Assembly: GCF_000346465.2 (NCBI RefSeq)
Contig: NC_034014.1
Location: 22,392,522-22,456,521, forward strand
Length of the DNA: 64,000 bases
Direction: 5' to 3'
DNA from: Prunus persica
Lineage: Eukaryota > Streptophyta > Magnoliopsida > Rosales > Rosaceae
Shown: positions 37,450-49,385 of the stretch, piece by piece
Numbering within the stretch: position 1 is the first letter of the stretch
How the letters are laid out: the number at the start of each line of letters is the position of its first letter
The notes under the pieces: model-generated
The model's database searches: none
What the model was told of the DNA's origin: nothing
What the model saw: the letters and a program-made list of their open reading frames with translations, nothing else
Program-made: the position numbers and the translations under genes

Positions 37450-40347
37450 GGTTGCTACAAAAACTCTCTGAACTTGTAATTTAGATAGGGAGGGAGGGGG
37501 GAGGAGGAAACGGAAGGAACGAAGCGTTGGGGCATCATATTTATTGGCGAAGTGGAGTGGCCAATTGGGGAATTTTGTTTGGTGATCAAGGGTATTTTCG
37601 TCCAAAATGTATATGCTAGCTCAGCTTTTGAGTCAGGTTGCACTATAGTGTGGGCCGTGGGTTATATCATATGTTTTACTTTTACAAGCTTAGCTTTTTC
37701 AAGAGACATTGGGTGAGGTGACATAGCCTGGTGGGTCCCAGAAAAAGATTGGTTTTTAAAGCTTACTCGCGAAGAAACAAAGAGACTAGCTGGGATCCAC
37801 TGAGGACACGTGTCAAGAACGGGTATGAAAAACGCGTGGGGAGCCAATGGCTATGAGGGTTGATGACATGGGGCCGAGTGTGTAGCTCGGCTCGAGCTAG
37901 CCAAAGCTGAGATAGTGCACCAAGCCGATTCTTGATTTGATAAAAAAAAAAAATATTGTAATGATTACTGTGGAAGTAGAACCTCAACCAACCAGTGACG
38001 AACACTACAAAGTTACGTCGCATTTGCCTTTTCTCTGTGGGTTTAAAATAATGGAAATGTTTTCTTTTGTTGAGGGGGTAAACTGTAAAGAGGGGCCACA
38101 ATCACAATGGTTCAAACTTTAAAGGGGTGAACACTGTAAAAAGATAGCGACAGGGCCATTGTCATAATTTGATTATGGGCCACCTAGAATAATACAACAT
38201 GAATTGGGTTGCTGTCGAATTACTGTGGAAGATCTAGAATCGTGTTTACGCACTTATATTTTTCCGTTGACGGAATGCTGGTAATTATTCTTGTATGTAT
38301 CAATCAAGAACAAAAGAAAGATGAGGCCTCATGGGATTCAACATCACTAGAATATAATTCATGAGTCGATCTCAAGGTTTTTGGGGTAGGGAAAATTCTA
38401 GTGAATTATATCAATCCAACTAATTCACTAGAATTGTAGTGTTAACAGGATGTGTCATGTTACCTGGATGTAAAGCGTCAGTACATTTGATACATGTGGC
38501 TAGAGAGCTTTTCAGAGTTTTTTGTTGTTTGTTCAAAAAGTTCCGGTTGTAAGGGAGATCTAGCTAGAGAGCTTTTCAGCTTTGAATTCACATCGCGGGT
38601 TGTTTTAAATCCAAGTGTTGGGAGTAGTAGGCCTCATGTGCACCAACGATCCCCTTTAAAAAGAACATGTTCTTGGCTATTTTGTTATTGAATGATACAA
38701 AGCAAAAGAAAAAGATGCGCATTAAGCTTGTTTGGTAGAATCTGTCAAAGAGGAATTACCAGAATTGGTATTGTTATGGCGGTGCGTGGGTTCCCAAGCT
38801 GGGACATATTTGGCAGAAGAAAGAAGAAAAGTCGAGAGCAATCCATGTGGAAGTTGGAAGGGGAGATGAAAAAGTAGTGAAGTACCAAAAACAAATCAAA
38901 AGAAATCTATTGTTGGTGGTGAAGAAAAAGGAGGTTTGAAGGGTTTGCTTTTGCTTTTGTATAGAAGGAGCCCTAATGGCCTGCGGCGGAGCTGGGCTCT
39001 TGACCATGTAGACCACATGGATAAGCATCCATGGAATCTTGTGGCTATCTATGAGACTTTTACAAATTGACGTACGTACATGCATAAATCTCAAAGCTGG
39101 TTAATTACAAGATTGAGGACCACATACACTATAGGCACAGGACCATGCCGGCTGTCGAATATTGATCGGCTCAAGTTTTAGCTGGGTTGGGACCTCAAAG
39201 GGAAAGATGTGCATGGAAATACTGGGGACTTAAGCGTCGTGTTCAGACTATCTTTTCAATCATCTTTTGCTTTATTTTTTCTTTTTATGTATATCTGTAC
39301 TTTGCGCCCTTATCAGCAGTCATCAGATAAGATGGTTGCCTTGCCTCACCTTGAAATGGGTTCAAACCCACTTAATTTGGAAATATTTCGTCAGTTTTAG
39401 TGGTAATTCTGTTTGAATGGAGGAATTGAAAATCACATAGAATTTTTAAATGATGGAATTTAGATCTCTATCGTTTAAATTTTTAAGAGTTAATCATTTT
39501 AGTGTTTAAATTTATGTATGTTGAATTTTATAAATGACAGAAATTACAGTAAAAAACGAATTCATGCTCAATAGAAATTGTGAAATGACGTATCTTTGGA
39601 AGGAAATTAACTCGGGAATCTTGATCCCCAATTTCCACTTTTTTTTCTCACGTCATTTAATAAGTTCTATGCTTAAGTTGTCAAACAATGAAAAATCAAT
39701 TTCTCCTCTTCAATTCCCAACTTTTAGCTAAATCCCGAGTTATTTTCTTCCATCCAAACAAAGAGTAAAGGAATATGCTAATTTCAATTTATAAGGGTAC
39801 AACCCAAAAGAATCAACTGTATTGTTAGTTAATATATAAGCCTAACTATCTGTTTCACAAGAACCTTCAAATGTTGCTTGCTAAAGCAATTTTAGCTACT
39901 TTGATTCTTAAATTAATTTGTGGGCAAAGTATAGCTTCCAAACCAAAAGGGCCAAAATCCTCAATTAGCTCCAAGATAAAGCCATTCTTTTCCTGATTCT
40001 CTTTTGTGATTTGATTTCCCCTTGTGCTACCAGTGCGCTGCACTCTATAATGAGCTTTACATAAAAGCATTAGTAAGATTTTGAAATCACTGAGAAAATG
40101 TTTGTGGATATTGAAAATGGTACTATATATGTGGTTCTTATCAAATTCTTTGCTTGTCCTTGGTACAGCTATTATATATGCTCAACATGAAGTTTTATGC
40201 ACCTAATAATGAGCCCTGTTACAACAATTAAGATGGTTCAAACTTTACCCGTCATTCACGTAGTGTTGGGCTGATTCAAAAAGACCAATTCAATTACAAA
40301 ACTTTGCTCTTTGATTTCTGGCACAAACTATAATATATATATATATA
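37450..40347. other. bZIP upstream region and intergenic DNA
   Basis: The first few hundred bases are the probable bZIP leader and promoter. The rest has no recognised gene, transposon end or RNA gene. Confidence 0.45.
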
Positions 40348-40532
40348 TCAGTCCTGATCTCTTGGACCACAGGAGTCCAAGAGATTGTGGTCACTCACCG
40401 TTGGATATTAATCTAATGGTTCAAAAAAGTTTCTTAAAAGGAGTTCAAGATTGAGTGAACTGTTGAATTTACATCCAACGGTGAGTGACCACAAATCTCT
40501 TGGACTCCTGTGGTCCAAGAGATCGGGACTGA
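40348..40532. repeat. Foldback MITE with self-complementary arms
   Basis: The arms of about 59 bases are near-exact inverted copies: TCAGTCCTGATCTCTTGGAC on the left against TCAGTCCCGATCTCTTGGAC when the right arm is inverted. Each arm itself holds the palindrome CTCTTGGAC-CACAG-GTCCAAGAG. The element lies in a TA-rich tract, so the target duplication may be TA or longer. It has no coding potential. Confidence 0.9.
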
Positions 40533-40934
40533 TATATATATATATAGCAAAAGGCAGAGAATGGTGAAATAGTAGAAAATATTCTTGATTAATGTAAATA
40601 TTAAAAATTGAAATTATCAATTAGATGATGATAATATGGTTTATTTATATTTTTTCCATTAAAAAAATTTAAAACAAAAACAAAATCAGATAATAAGTTC
40701 TATTTGTATGAAACATAACTACCCCTTTTATTTTTTTTTAATTCTAAAATAAAAAAATCAAAAAAACAAAAAACAAAACCAATTGGCACAACCGTAAAGG
40801 GACTAGTTATAATTATAAGAAAATATATATTAATTAATCTTTTATTTTATGATATGGCTACGTGAACCAGAAATAACAATTTGTACAATGCACGAGGCAA
40901 GGCCCGTGCATTACACAAGCACATTTGCCCCTAG
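40533..40934 (+). mobile_element. Helitron-like non-autonomous element
   Basis: It begins with a TA-rich stretch and AGCAAAAGGCAGAGAATGG, shared with three copies near 57.2-58.1 kb, and shares their AT-rich body. It ends with a hairpin (GCACGAGGC-AAG-GCCCGTGC) and CTAG followed by T. The hairpin is about 23 bases from the end, further than usual. The exact 5' end is unclear because the foldback element abuts it. Confidence 0.6.
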
Positions 40935-40982
40935 TAATCACACACGGTAATTACATATTTATGTCATGCATCTCTTCCTGAA

Positions 40983-41369
40983 TTAATAGTTTTCAGAATC
41001 CACAGTTGCTATTGAGATTTGAATGCCACCATCCTCCTTCTCCTTCTCCTCCTCCTCCTGGCTCCTATTAAGAGGGATGTAGAAAATATCATCAGGGTCA
41101 TCTTTTGTGTCGATGTGAATGCAAGAGCAGCGTAGAAGAGATGCAAAGAAAGCTTCTGCCACGGAGTGGAAAAGCCAGGCTGCCAATCCGTCGAGCTTTT
41201 TGCAGACGGGAGGAACTCCACAGCTTGTGTTTGGTGATGCTGTCATTTCTTTGGGCCCGGCGTCCGCATTGGCGTCTGCACAGCCTCTGAAATAGCACAA
41301 GTTGGTGCAGCCTTTTGGATTGCTTATGGAATCCATTGATCGGGAATGAAGAGGATGGTAGCTAGCCAT
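40983..41369 (-). CDS. Small plant protein of unknown function
   Basis: A single open frame of 128 residues. The central block [20 protein letters not shown] followed by [13 protein letters not shown] looks conserved; I recall this LDG-WLF-AFFASL-CSCI pattern in short stress- or wound-induced plant proteins (UCP031279-like), but that is from memory. The C-terminal part is a run of Glu and Lys. No signal peptide is evident; the central block is moderately hydrophobic. The Cys-rich N-terminal part has [10 protein letters not shown]. The ATG at 41369 opens the frame. The function is unknown and I would not guess a pathway. Confidence 0.7.
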   Translation of the reverse strand: MASYHPLHSRSMDSISNPKGCTNLCYFRGCADANADAGPKEMTASPNTSCGVPPVCKKLDGLAAWLFHSVAEAFFASLLRCSCIHIDTKDDPDDIFYIPLNRSQEEEEKEKEDGGIQISIATVDSENY

Positions 41370-42262
41370 ACCTGGAGAAAGTGGTGAGAGAGAATTTAAT
41401 AATATGGTTATTATGGCAGTTTGAATAAAGAAGAAGTTTCTTCATTCTTTGTATGGACAAATAAAAAATTTGCGTTGAATTGAAAGCTCAATATTACAAT
41501 TGTGACAGCAAAGTGGAGTAACTTGCAATGGAGAATAAAATGGCAAAGGAGAATCAGGAAAAGGATGGCTTCATCTTGGAGTAACTTGAAGAATTTACAC
41601 TTGAATCTGAGCACCATTAGTTTTAGCACTTGCGGGTTTAGAAGCCATACTTTGCCTACAAATTAGTTTAAGGATCAAAGCAGCAGTGAAATCGGGACTG
41701 TAGGTACAAATTATAAATGAGGAAGTTTTGAATCAGACAAGTGATGATTAAGGAGAGAAGGAATAGATAAAGGATCAACGACTCTCTTTTAATAAATCTT
41801 ACACAGAGTTTAAGGTGGAATCCACATACTTTTCCATGCCATATGGCCTATACCAGTGAAATTCATGGAAAAGTTTTATGCCGCACTACTTATTGGACCA
41901 CTTTTAATAGACCACGTTGGGCTTGTAGCTGGTCTAATTATCTCAATTCGTCCTTGTGCGACGAGCCCAACTCAATCAAACTTACGACAAACACACAGAT
42001 TCATGATTTGACATAGGGTTGGAACTTGCAAGGGCAACTCGAAGTAAACCCAACTTTTGAAGGGGCTGTTAATTAGTGGAGAGGTAAAAAATTATTTAAA
42101 CTACTATGATAAAACTTCTATTTCCAGTTCGGAATAATATTCTCAGCACCCACCTCACTCACATGAGATTTATCAAGTTATTAACACATGGACAACACAC
42201 ATAAGACTGTTGAATATTCAACTCCAAATCAACTGACAATAAATATAGAGGTTCAGAATCAT
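41370..42262. other. Upstream DNA of the small unknown gene
   Basis: Likely promoter and leader of the minus-strand gene, then AT-rich intergenic DNA. No other gene is supported. Confidence 0.4.
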
Positions 42263-42265
42263 TTA

Positions 42266-43303
42266 GGGGTCGTTTGGTACGGCGGACTGTCATGGACTGG
42301 ACTAAATCCTGGGACTGTCTTGGATTAGCTCGGATTGGACTAAGCTGGATTAAGTGCTGACCTACGTTTGGTGCTGCGTCGGACTAAAAAGCTGGATTGT
42401 AAAAATAGTGAAGACCTATGTTTGGGACTGTGTCGGACTAAAAATTCATTATTATAATATTTAAATTTAATTAAGAATTTTGACGTGAAAAATATTTATA
42501 TTTAATTAGAAATATTTAATTGGGGCTGATGTGTGAAAAAAATAATTTAGAATTTATAAATTTATTTTTAAAAAAAATTATATTATCTTCCTATACCTTT
42601 GCCTTTCCCATCTTCATACTGGATGTCTGTCTTTCTTTCCAAATTTTCAAAGGGAAAAACCTAAAAAAGAAGCCAATTAGCCCCACACCATAACTTTTCA
42701 CAAACCAGACCACACCACAAAATTAATTTTTTTTAATTTTTTTTAAAAGGCCCAAGTGCCCAGAACACAATTGGGATCTTATCTCATCCATTTCTTCTTC
42801 TTTGGCCGTTCTAATCCCTTTCTTCTTCTTTGGCCATTACCAGAACGATGGCTGCACGGCTCCAATCAGCAGAAGCAGCTGAAAAACATCTTCATGCGAT
42901 TCGACATGGACTCTGATGGCAGCCTCACCCAGCTCGAGCTCGCTGACTTGCTCTGGTCTCTTGGCGTCAAGTCCACCAGCTACCAGCTCCAAGTCCTCTT
43001 GCCAACGGAAACCGCACCACCATCAAGTTCGACGAGCTAGTCACCGCCATGGAGGTCTTCCAGTCGTTCGAGAGGAAGAGAATGAGAGTGAAGGCTGCGT
43101 TGGTTGGACTCGTGCGTTCAAAATAGCATACTCTCTATTTTGTGAACCGCATTTCATCCTCGCAATATTAAACGAGCGAGTCCGATGTTTTTTTAACCAA
43201 CGGACTATACAATCCCATTTATTTTAGTCCCTCTTTCACCAAACGCTGGTTTCAAAGTGTTATTTAACACTGTCCTGGCTAGTCCAGCGTACCAAACATA
43301 CCC
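42266..43303. mobile_element. Tourist/Harbinger-like non-autonomous element carrying a calmodulin-like gene fragment
   Basis: The left end reads GGGGTCGTTTGGTACG and the inverted right end GGGTATGTTTGGTACG, both followed by a GGACT block. TTA occurs directly outside each end (42263-42265 and 43304-43306). The GGG-GTTTGGT start and the TTA duplication fit Tourist-like PIF/Harbinger elements. No transposase is present. The interior holds a broken EF-hand gene. Confidence 0.85.
42848..43126 (+). pseudogene. Captured calmodulin-like (CML) gene fragment
   Basis: It starts ATGGCTGCACGGCT, then the frame shifts to SNQQKQLKNIFMRFDMDSDG, continuing with SLTQLELADLLWSLGVKS. This contains a complete 12-residue EF-hand loop beginning DMDSDG and ending in Glu. 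A further shift leads to GNRTTIKFDELVTAMEVFQS and a stop after LVRSK. The second EF-hand has lost its loop start, and a stretch between the hands appears deleted. Intact relatives bind calcium. The fragment covers about the first half of a CML and cannot encode it. Confidence 0.85.
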
Positions 43304-43306
43304 TTA

Positions 43307-46300
43307 AACTAGTAAAACAAGACTTCAATCATTCGATGTGATATAATATCAAGTCAACATAACTCACCTAACTTACTCAACCTGCAACACTAAGAGGTGC
43401 ACATAAAAAAGATTTCTTTCAAGTTTTTGTCGGCTAATGAAAAGCTTCAAAACGTATAGGTCAAGAATGACGTTTTCCTTAAGATATATAATATTTGCCC
43501 CCACCAGGGCCTTGTATGCACACAACTCTGTCTCCACAATAAAATGAAGCCCGATACCCACTTCTCTGGCTCTTTAAAACGCCATCCAATCCAACGTACA
43601 CGAAAATAATTAACCCAATAGTTCCTTATCCATTTCCAATTGCTTGCTTACATTGAGAGTCATCCTTGACGTAATTCCACCACAGAGATTGTTTGCACCT
43701 CTATGTCGGTCTAAACTCTCTTTTTGGTCCAACCCCTTGTTCTGGTTTTGCATGGAAAATAGAGGGCATGAGTAAACGACAATCCATTTTCCAGTTCCAC
43801 TCAAACGAAGAACAAACCAAAACTGAAAATAGACAAGACCACACTAAACAAAAGTTTTCATTGTTTAATTGTATATGTTGTTAGTCTAAGTCGTGCTGGT
43901 AAATTAATCTTAATGAAATTCTTATAGTATGAATCGCATCCCTTTGATTTGAGGTCGATTGATTAATGCAGTATGAGTGTGGGCCTCTTTTCTTTTGTCA
44001 TAATAAATCCCTTTCCCCATAATTGTCCTCTGCACTTTATATTAAAGATGTGTAAGCATAAGTTGAGAATCATATATTTTTTTGGTTTGATTTGATGTTC
44101 TGTTCACACTAAAAAACAAGCACCAATTTCTACTCTTTGACTCTCTTTTGCATATAAGTGGTGATCAGTCATTGATCAGTCTTCCATCCACACCCCAATT
44201 ATTCAAGAAAAATTTATGTCATGACAGTAACATTGTATGATATTACGAATCTACTCAAATTATAATATCTAATATGCGAATAGTATAGTTAATTTTTGTA
44301 TTAACGATCAAAACTTTTCCATATGTATGTAATAGTTTTGCAATCATTTTCAAATTTCCCCTTCTAAATTATTACATGCTAATTGCACTACACAGCTTCC
44401 TCACAGCACTTTCACTATGCACCTCTTTTTTTGTTGCAAACGATGGAACGTATGTATGGTCAAGTCCAAAAACTTTAGGTGCAGCTCTATATCATAATGC
44501 GCTGATGAGACAAAATTGAGGCTTGCTAATTTCCACCGACAATGGCAAGCTTGAAAGGCATGTCCATGAAGGTGAAAGACAATTATAATAAAACCATGCA
44601 TGCTTGAAAATCGATTCAGGCGAGCAATGAAAAAAGGGCAACTGGGAAAAGGACCCGAAACCACATATTTTCTCTTGCATATGGCAAGATCTCAGCTTGT
44701 AATGCAGACCAAGAGCCAAGTTTTGCATGTGTTTTTATGCTGTAGTCAAAACTTGTTTTGGTTTCATATGTGCGAGTTCAGCAGAGGTGGGGAAGCTCTT
44801 ATGATGGTTTCTGTCATGGAGCCCACGGCCAATACAATCATGCAAAGTTGTGGAAAACAATTTTGTTTCTGTTAAGTCGTGACTGATTACATATGTATCA
44901 GTGCCAGAGACGATCACTATTCATCTTAGGATAAGGATTGATTGGAAGGCGACCTAATAATTGAAGATAGAAGCAAGATTTCACATGTGTATTTATAGGT
45001 AATTTAAAATTGATTTTTCGTTAAAATTAACTAGGATATCTTTGATTGGTCCCACTCATCATGAACTATATATAGTCTGTTGCTTCATTAATTATCAACC
45101 TCATATGCATTGCAACAATTGACTGAATCAACTATTAAATTGTACTGTTTTGTCTACTCGAAAAATTAATCTATATATGCAAAAGGAGAATGAGAGTTTG
45201 AAAAAACATTCAAAATCGTAAAAATACCCTTAATAAGTTCAAATTTTTTTACTATTTTGTATACTTCGGACTCAATATATTTAGCGAATTTGCGACTTAA
45301 ATAAAACCATCCATGAAATCAAAACCTTTGACCTAAAACTACAAAATTGCTCTTTTAAAGATTAAAAGTTGTATTTATGTCAAAACTATAACCATGTATT
45401 TCACACATCATACAAGTATGTGATATTTTTTATAGTTAAATTATTAAGGAGGCGTTTGGTATCTTATTCAAATAGGAAACTCAAAAACTTTGATTTTTCT
45501 TAAAAACAAGGAGTTCTTAAATCTATTTTTAAGTTTCAAAAACTTGTTTGGTATGCAATTTCAAAACTGTTTTCAAATCTTAAAAATTTGAGAACTTGTG
45601 GTTTGTTAGAAAAAAACTAAAAAAACAGATATTTTTTGTTTTTCATAATTGGGGTGTTTTTTAGTTGTTCTTGAGTTTGATTTAAAAATAGAGTTACCAA
45701 ACAGATTTTCTTTATTTTAGACTCAAATTTTATTTTTAAAATTAAAAAGTTGGATTCAAATTGAATACCATCTATTCACATTCCTCTACTACTCACCAAG
45801 ATTCATGCACTTTAAAATTTTCCAAACTATATATTCTCAGTCAATATTTCCAACGAAGTATATGGAGTTTGTCTAACCAAATGCTCACTTTACCAACCGA
45901 AAGAACGTCAACTAGAAACTCTTTTGACTCGTTCAAACACGGGCTTTCGGCTGCACAAAACCACTAGCATATATAGGCATGCCTTAACCCCTACTCTATT
46001 ATCCAAATATTCTCTCTCTTACCAGCTGCAATAATTAATATGCTTTATTAATAGTCACTGTCTTAATTTGGTCCAATTTCAGTAATCACAAGGTGTAGAT
46101 TTTCTGCTCTCTTGCTTAACCACACCACACGGCTTCAGAATTGTCTTCTCAATCGGATGCCGACCTTATTTTTATGACTACCTATAGCAAAACAACGAAT
46201 TAGGTGATTTCATTTTTGCATGCCTCCAAAACAACGTTCGTATACACAATATATATATATATATATATATAGTTTCATTTCAGTTTATTTTCTTTTTCTA

Positions 46301-47935
46301 GAAGGTATGTAATCACGAGGTCATAACATATACATATATACATACGTACATACTAATTAATAAGAATATCGGTTTAAAAACAAAACAAACTTATTATACT
46401 TTCATTAATCTTGATTGTTTCCTCTGTCAAAGTAGTACGGCACACGTCACACATCGGATCATGTCATGGGCTAACAGTTTAATTGATTGTTGTTAGACTA
46501 CAAGTGTGGATGGAAGGAAAACTTTTGATTCCTATATATAGCATATAGGAAATGGAAATATCTTAATTTATGCCACTCAACAAGCAAAGAATTCTTAATT
46601 GGGGTCATGAACTTGAAATGGGCTCGGATATTACGATGAGATCATATCGTACATATTTTCACTATTTTTCCTTCTGACTTTGGGCAGTTTGTAGCTAAGG
46701 GCCACCCTTGAAGATATCACAAAACAATTGAGTCAACATCTATCATTGCACATAATGCATCTGAGCTATTTGAGGGTTCTGACGTCGATCGGTTATTTTG
46801 CCACTCAAATTTTATTTTATTTTCATGCTAAAAGTCATGATACTTGGTCCTGAACGAACAAAAAAACGAGAGAGAAAAAAAAAAGTACACCATACCCATG
46901 TCATGGTGACTCAAAACATGGTTCAGCAAACGCTGAAAAACGAAGGAATATGAATGCTAGGGCGTTCTAGAATACACGGCTGTCAATTGGATTTGAATAA
47001 TCAACCAAATTAAAAGGGTTCAAGAACATTCTGAGTACCATCTTAACTTCTCTGGTCCTTAATGTTGATATCTGGTCCATAAGAAAAAATGTTGATCGCC
47101 GAAAAGAAAAGAGGATTTATGCCAACTATTGGTTGTCTGTGTGACTTTTTGTAAAAAAAAATTCTCAGGAGGTGGAATGGTTGTGTGAAGATGTGAGGAG
47201 TCCTAGATCGGAATGTTAAGAGACTTTACATGTTGCATGAGCTTAAAAGAAGTTTGGTGACTCCTCCATTTTCAATTCGTTTCGGGATGGATTCTCAACT
47301 TCCTTCATTATATCAAATAGGATTTGTTCACATTTGAAGTCCAATAACCAAACATGTTCCGCATCACCCAATAAGGGCCTCTAGCAATTGAGTACTGTAA
47401 TGCTAAAATCATACCAAAACAAAACTTAATTACGTCGCTGAGAGTCTGACATCATTAGCTGGTGAAATTCCCCCTTCTTCATTTTTAATTTAGTTTATTG
47501 TTTAGCCAACAAGGAATCTGTTTTGGATTCTCTGTCTCTGTTTTTTTAGTGGACCGAAAAAAACCTCTTCATGCTGTTGAAATATAAGTCTTCTTGAAGC
47601 CAGTCTACAAACAACATGCAAAGCAAATCAAATCCCCGGCGATATCAACGACGCCAATTTATTAATTTGGTCATAGGGTAGAACAATGTACAAAAATTTA
47701 AATTTAAAAAAAAAAACCAAGTCCCTTTTATTAATTGTCATATCCTATATATATATATATGGCCTATTAAATACAAACATTTTGGTCCAACAGACTCAGC
47801 TACAGAAAGTCTGCCTCTTCCCTTTCCCAGTTCACACGGCCATAAATAAAGGTCATCTCCTTAGTCCTTATCTCATTTCTATAAATTCATTCAATCTTAC
47901 CCTTGTATAATACAAATTTAAAACAAATAGGAGAA
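43307..47935. other. Gene-poor stretch upstream of the phytosulfokine gene
   Basis: AT-rich, with a TA microsatellite at about 46245-46271. A weak minus-strand frame near 43390-43800 could be LINE debris but is not convincing. The last part is the phytosulfokine promoter. No gene is supported. Confidence 0.4.
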
Positions 47936-48287
47936 ATGGCCCGAGTTAAAGCCCTCTTCTTCCTAGCCCTCCTCCTCTGCTCTACTTTAGTCTGTGCAGC
48001 CAGACCAGAACCAGCTTTTTCTGCAGCCACTTCTGCAAAAACCCAATTTGAGGTTTGTGGAATTTTCATGTTTTTAAAGTTTATTTGTGCATTTTCATTA
48101 TAGGGTTATGAGTTTGATAGTCGGTTTGTTTGTTTTTTTTTTCTTTGGCGTTGAGTAGGGTGTCGAAACAGAGTTTGATGAGGTGGTGAATGAGAGCTGT
48201 GAAGGAGCTGGGGAGGAGGAGTGCTTAATGAGAAGGACTCTGGCAGCTCATGTGGATTACATCTATACACAGAAGCATAATCCTTGA
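47936..48287 (+). CDS. PSK: Phytosulfokine (PSK) precursor
   Basis: Two exons, 47936-48052 and 48159-48287, with a GT-AG intron of 106 bases, give an 81-residue pre-pro-peptide. Residues 1-21 form a signal peptide ([20 protein letters not shown], then AARP). The C-terminal part has the conserved CEG...[19 protein letters not shown] layout; the peptide YIYTQ is encoded at 48258-48272, followed by KHNP. Family knowledge: tyrosylprotein sulfotransferase sulfates both tyrosines (the preceding Asp helps), subtilases cut the peptide free, and it acts outside the cell through PSK receptors to promote growth. The start is the ATG that gives the signal peptide. Confidence 0.97.
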
Positions 48288-48856
48288 ACTTGGTTTGTTT
48301 TGTTAACAATATCTATTTGTGATTATGTAAAACTTGTAAGCAATATCAAGTTTCCCCTGTTTTTTTTTTTTTTTTTTTTCTCTTTTTTCTTCAGATTGTC
48401 TAGCAATGTGAGACTGTGAATTTGAACCATTGATCAATTTCAATGTATGGTCCAAATTTACAGTTTGACAAAGTATTTATCTTATCAAGAGAAAGCATAA
48501 TATGAGAGTAAGATAGTGGAGCTCAAGAACTCTGTCATTATTAATCTCTCTTTACTACTGCATTTATAATTCATTCCTACAGAAGAACTGCATGGTAGTA
48601 AAGAACGATGATCAAACGGGAGAGACATACATACACAGTTTTCTTGGTTCATAATGTTGAATTCTTGATTTAATTATAAATAAAGCAAAATACCACAGTT
48701 CATGAAACCCTGCTCTTGTTCTTATACTAAATATCCTGTACTCTTTCGTCCAAAAAAAAAAAAATCCTGTAATCTAGAAAGTTGGACATCACGTTCTAAG
48801 GTTATTTTTTCAGTTAGTTTTCTGGTCTGTGTGTCAAAGAAAAATAATGGAAGAAA
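48288..48856. other. PSK 3' region
   Basis: Likely 3' UTR, including a T run of about 20 at 48361-48380, then AT-rich DNA. The block 48769-48807 resembles 55431-55469 (about 33 of 39 bases). Confidence 0.45.
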
Positions 48857-49385
48857 ATCACACCAAATATTTTTTTTTGGAAGAGAAATGCGATGGATTG
48901 CATTCATAATTCAGGTTTAAAGGCCGTCAATCACAAAGACCGATACAAATAACCACAAGGGGTTTTTACAAATACCAGCAACATGCATACCTCTACGAGT
49001 CATTGCCACACATGGCCCAAGAAATTACAGCAAAAAACCTACTGGCCTAGAAAAACTAGACATATACCTCAATGCACCAAACTGCAATTGCAACTATAAA
49101 CCTTTTTAACTCTCACAAATAGCAAATACAAATAGAAACTAGAAACACACCACAAGTAAATAGAAGCCAATTTAACACCACGTCATCACCAAGATAGCCA
49201 ATCAGCCACCAAAACATCCAAGCAACCACAAAACGTAGCCAAGAGGAGGGAAGGACTAGAGGGGATGAGCGAGGAGTAGAGGTGGAGAGGGGAGGGGAGG
49301 GAAGGGGAGGAGGAGAAGGATGGAAGCCACCAACCCTCATGGGGAATGGCGGCTGAAACTATTCTCTTTTAAGATCATACCAAAT
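48857..49385 (-). mobile_element. 5'-truncated retroposon (probably LINE 3' end)
   Basis: A 12-base target duplication with one mismatch flanks it: ATCACACCAAAT at 48857-48868 and ATCATACCAAAT at 49374-49385. A T run follows the left copy, which is the tail of a minus-strand insertion. The body of about 505 bases includes a purine-rich block near 49260-49320 and has no recognised protein domain. Confidence 0.75.

Noticed and set aside
43390..43804. Possible LINE RNase H fragment on the minus strand
   Set aside because: Only a few residues resemble the domain and the frame is broken; the evidence is too weak to list.
45450..45960. Possible element starting GGAGGCGTTTGGTAT
   Set aside because: No convincing matching end or target duplication was found; the best partner near 45880 matches only weakly.
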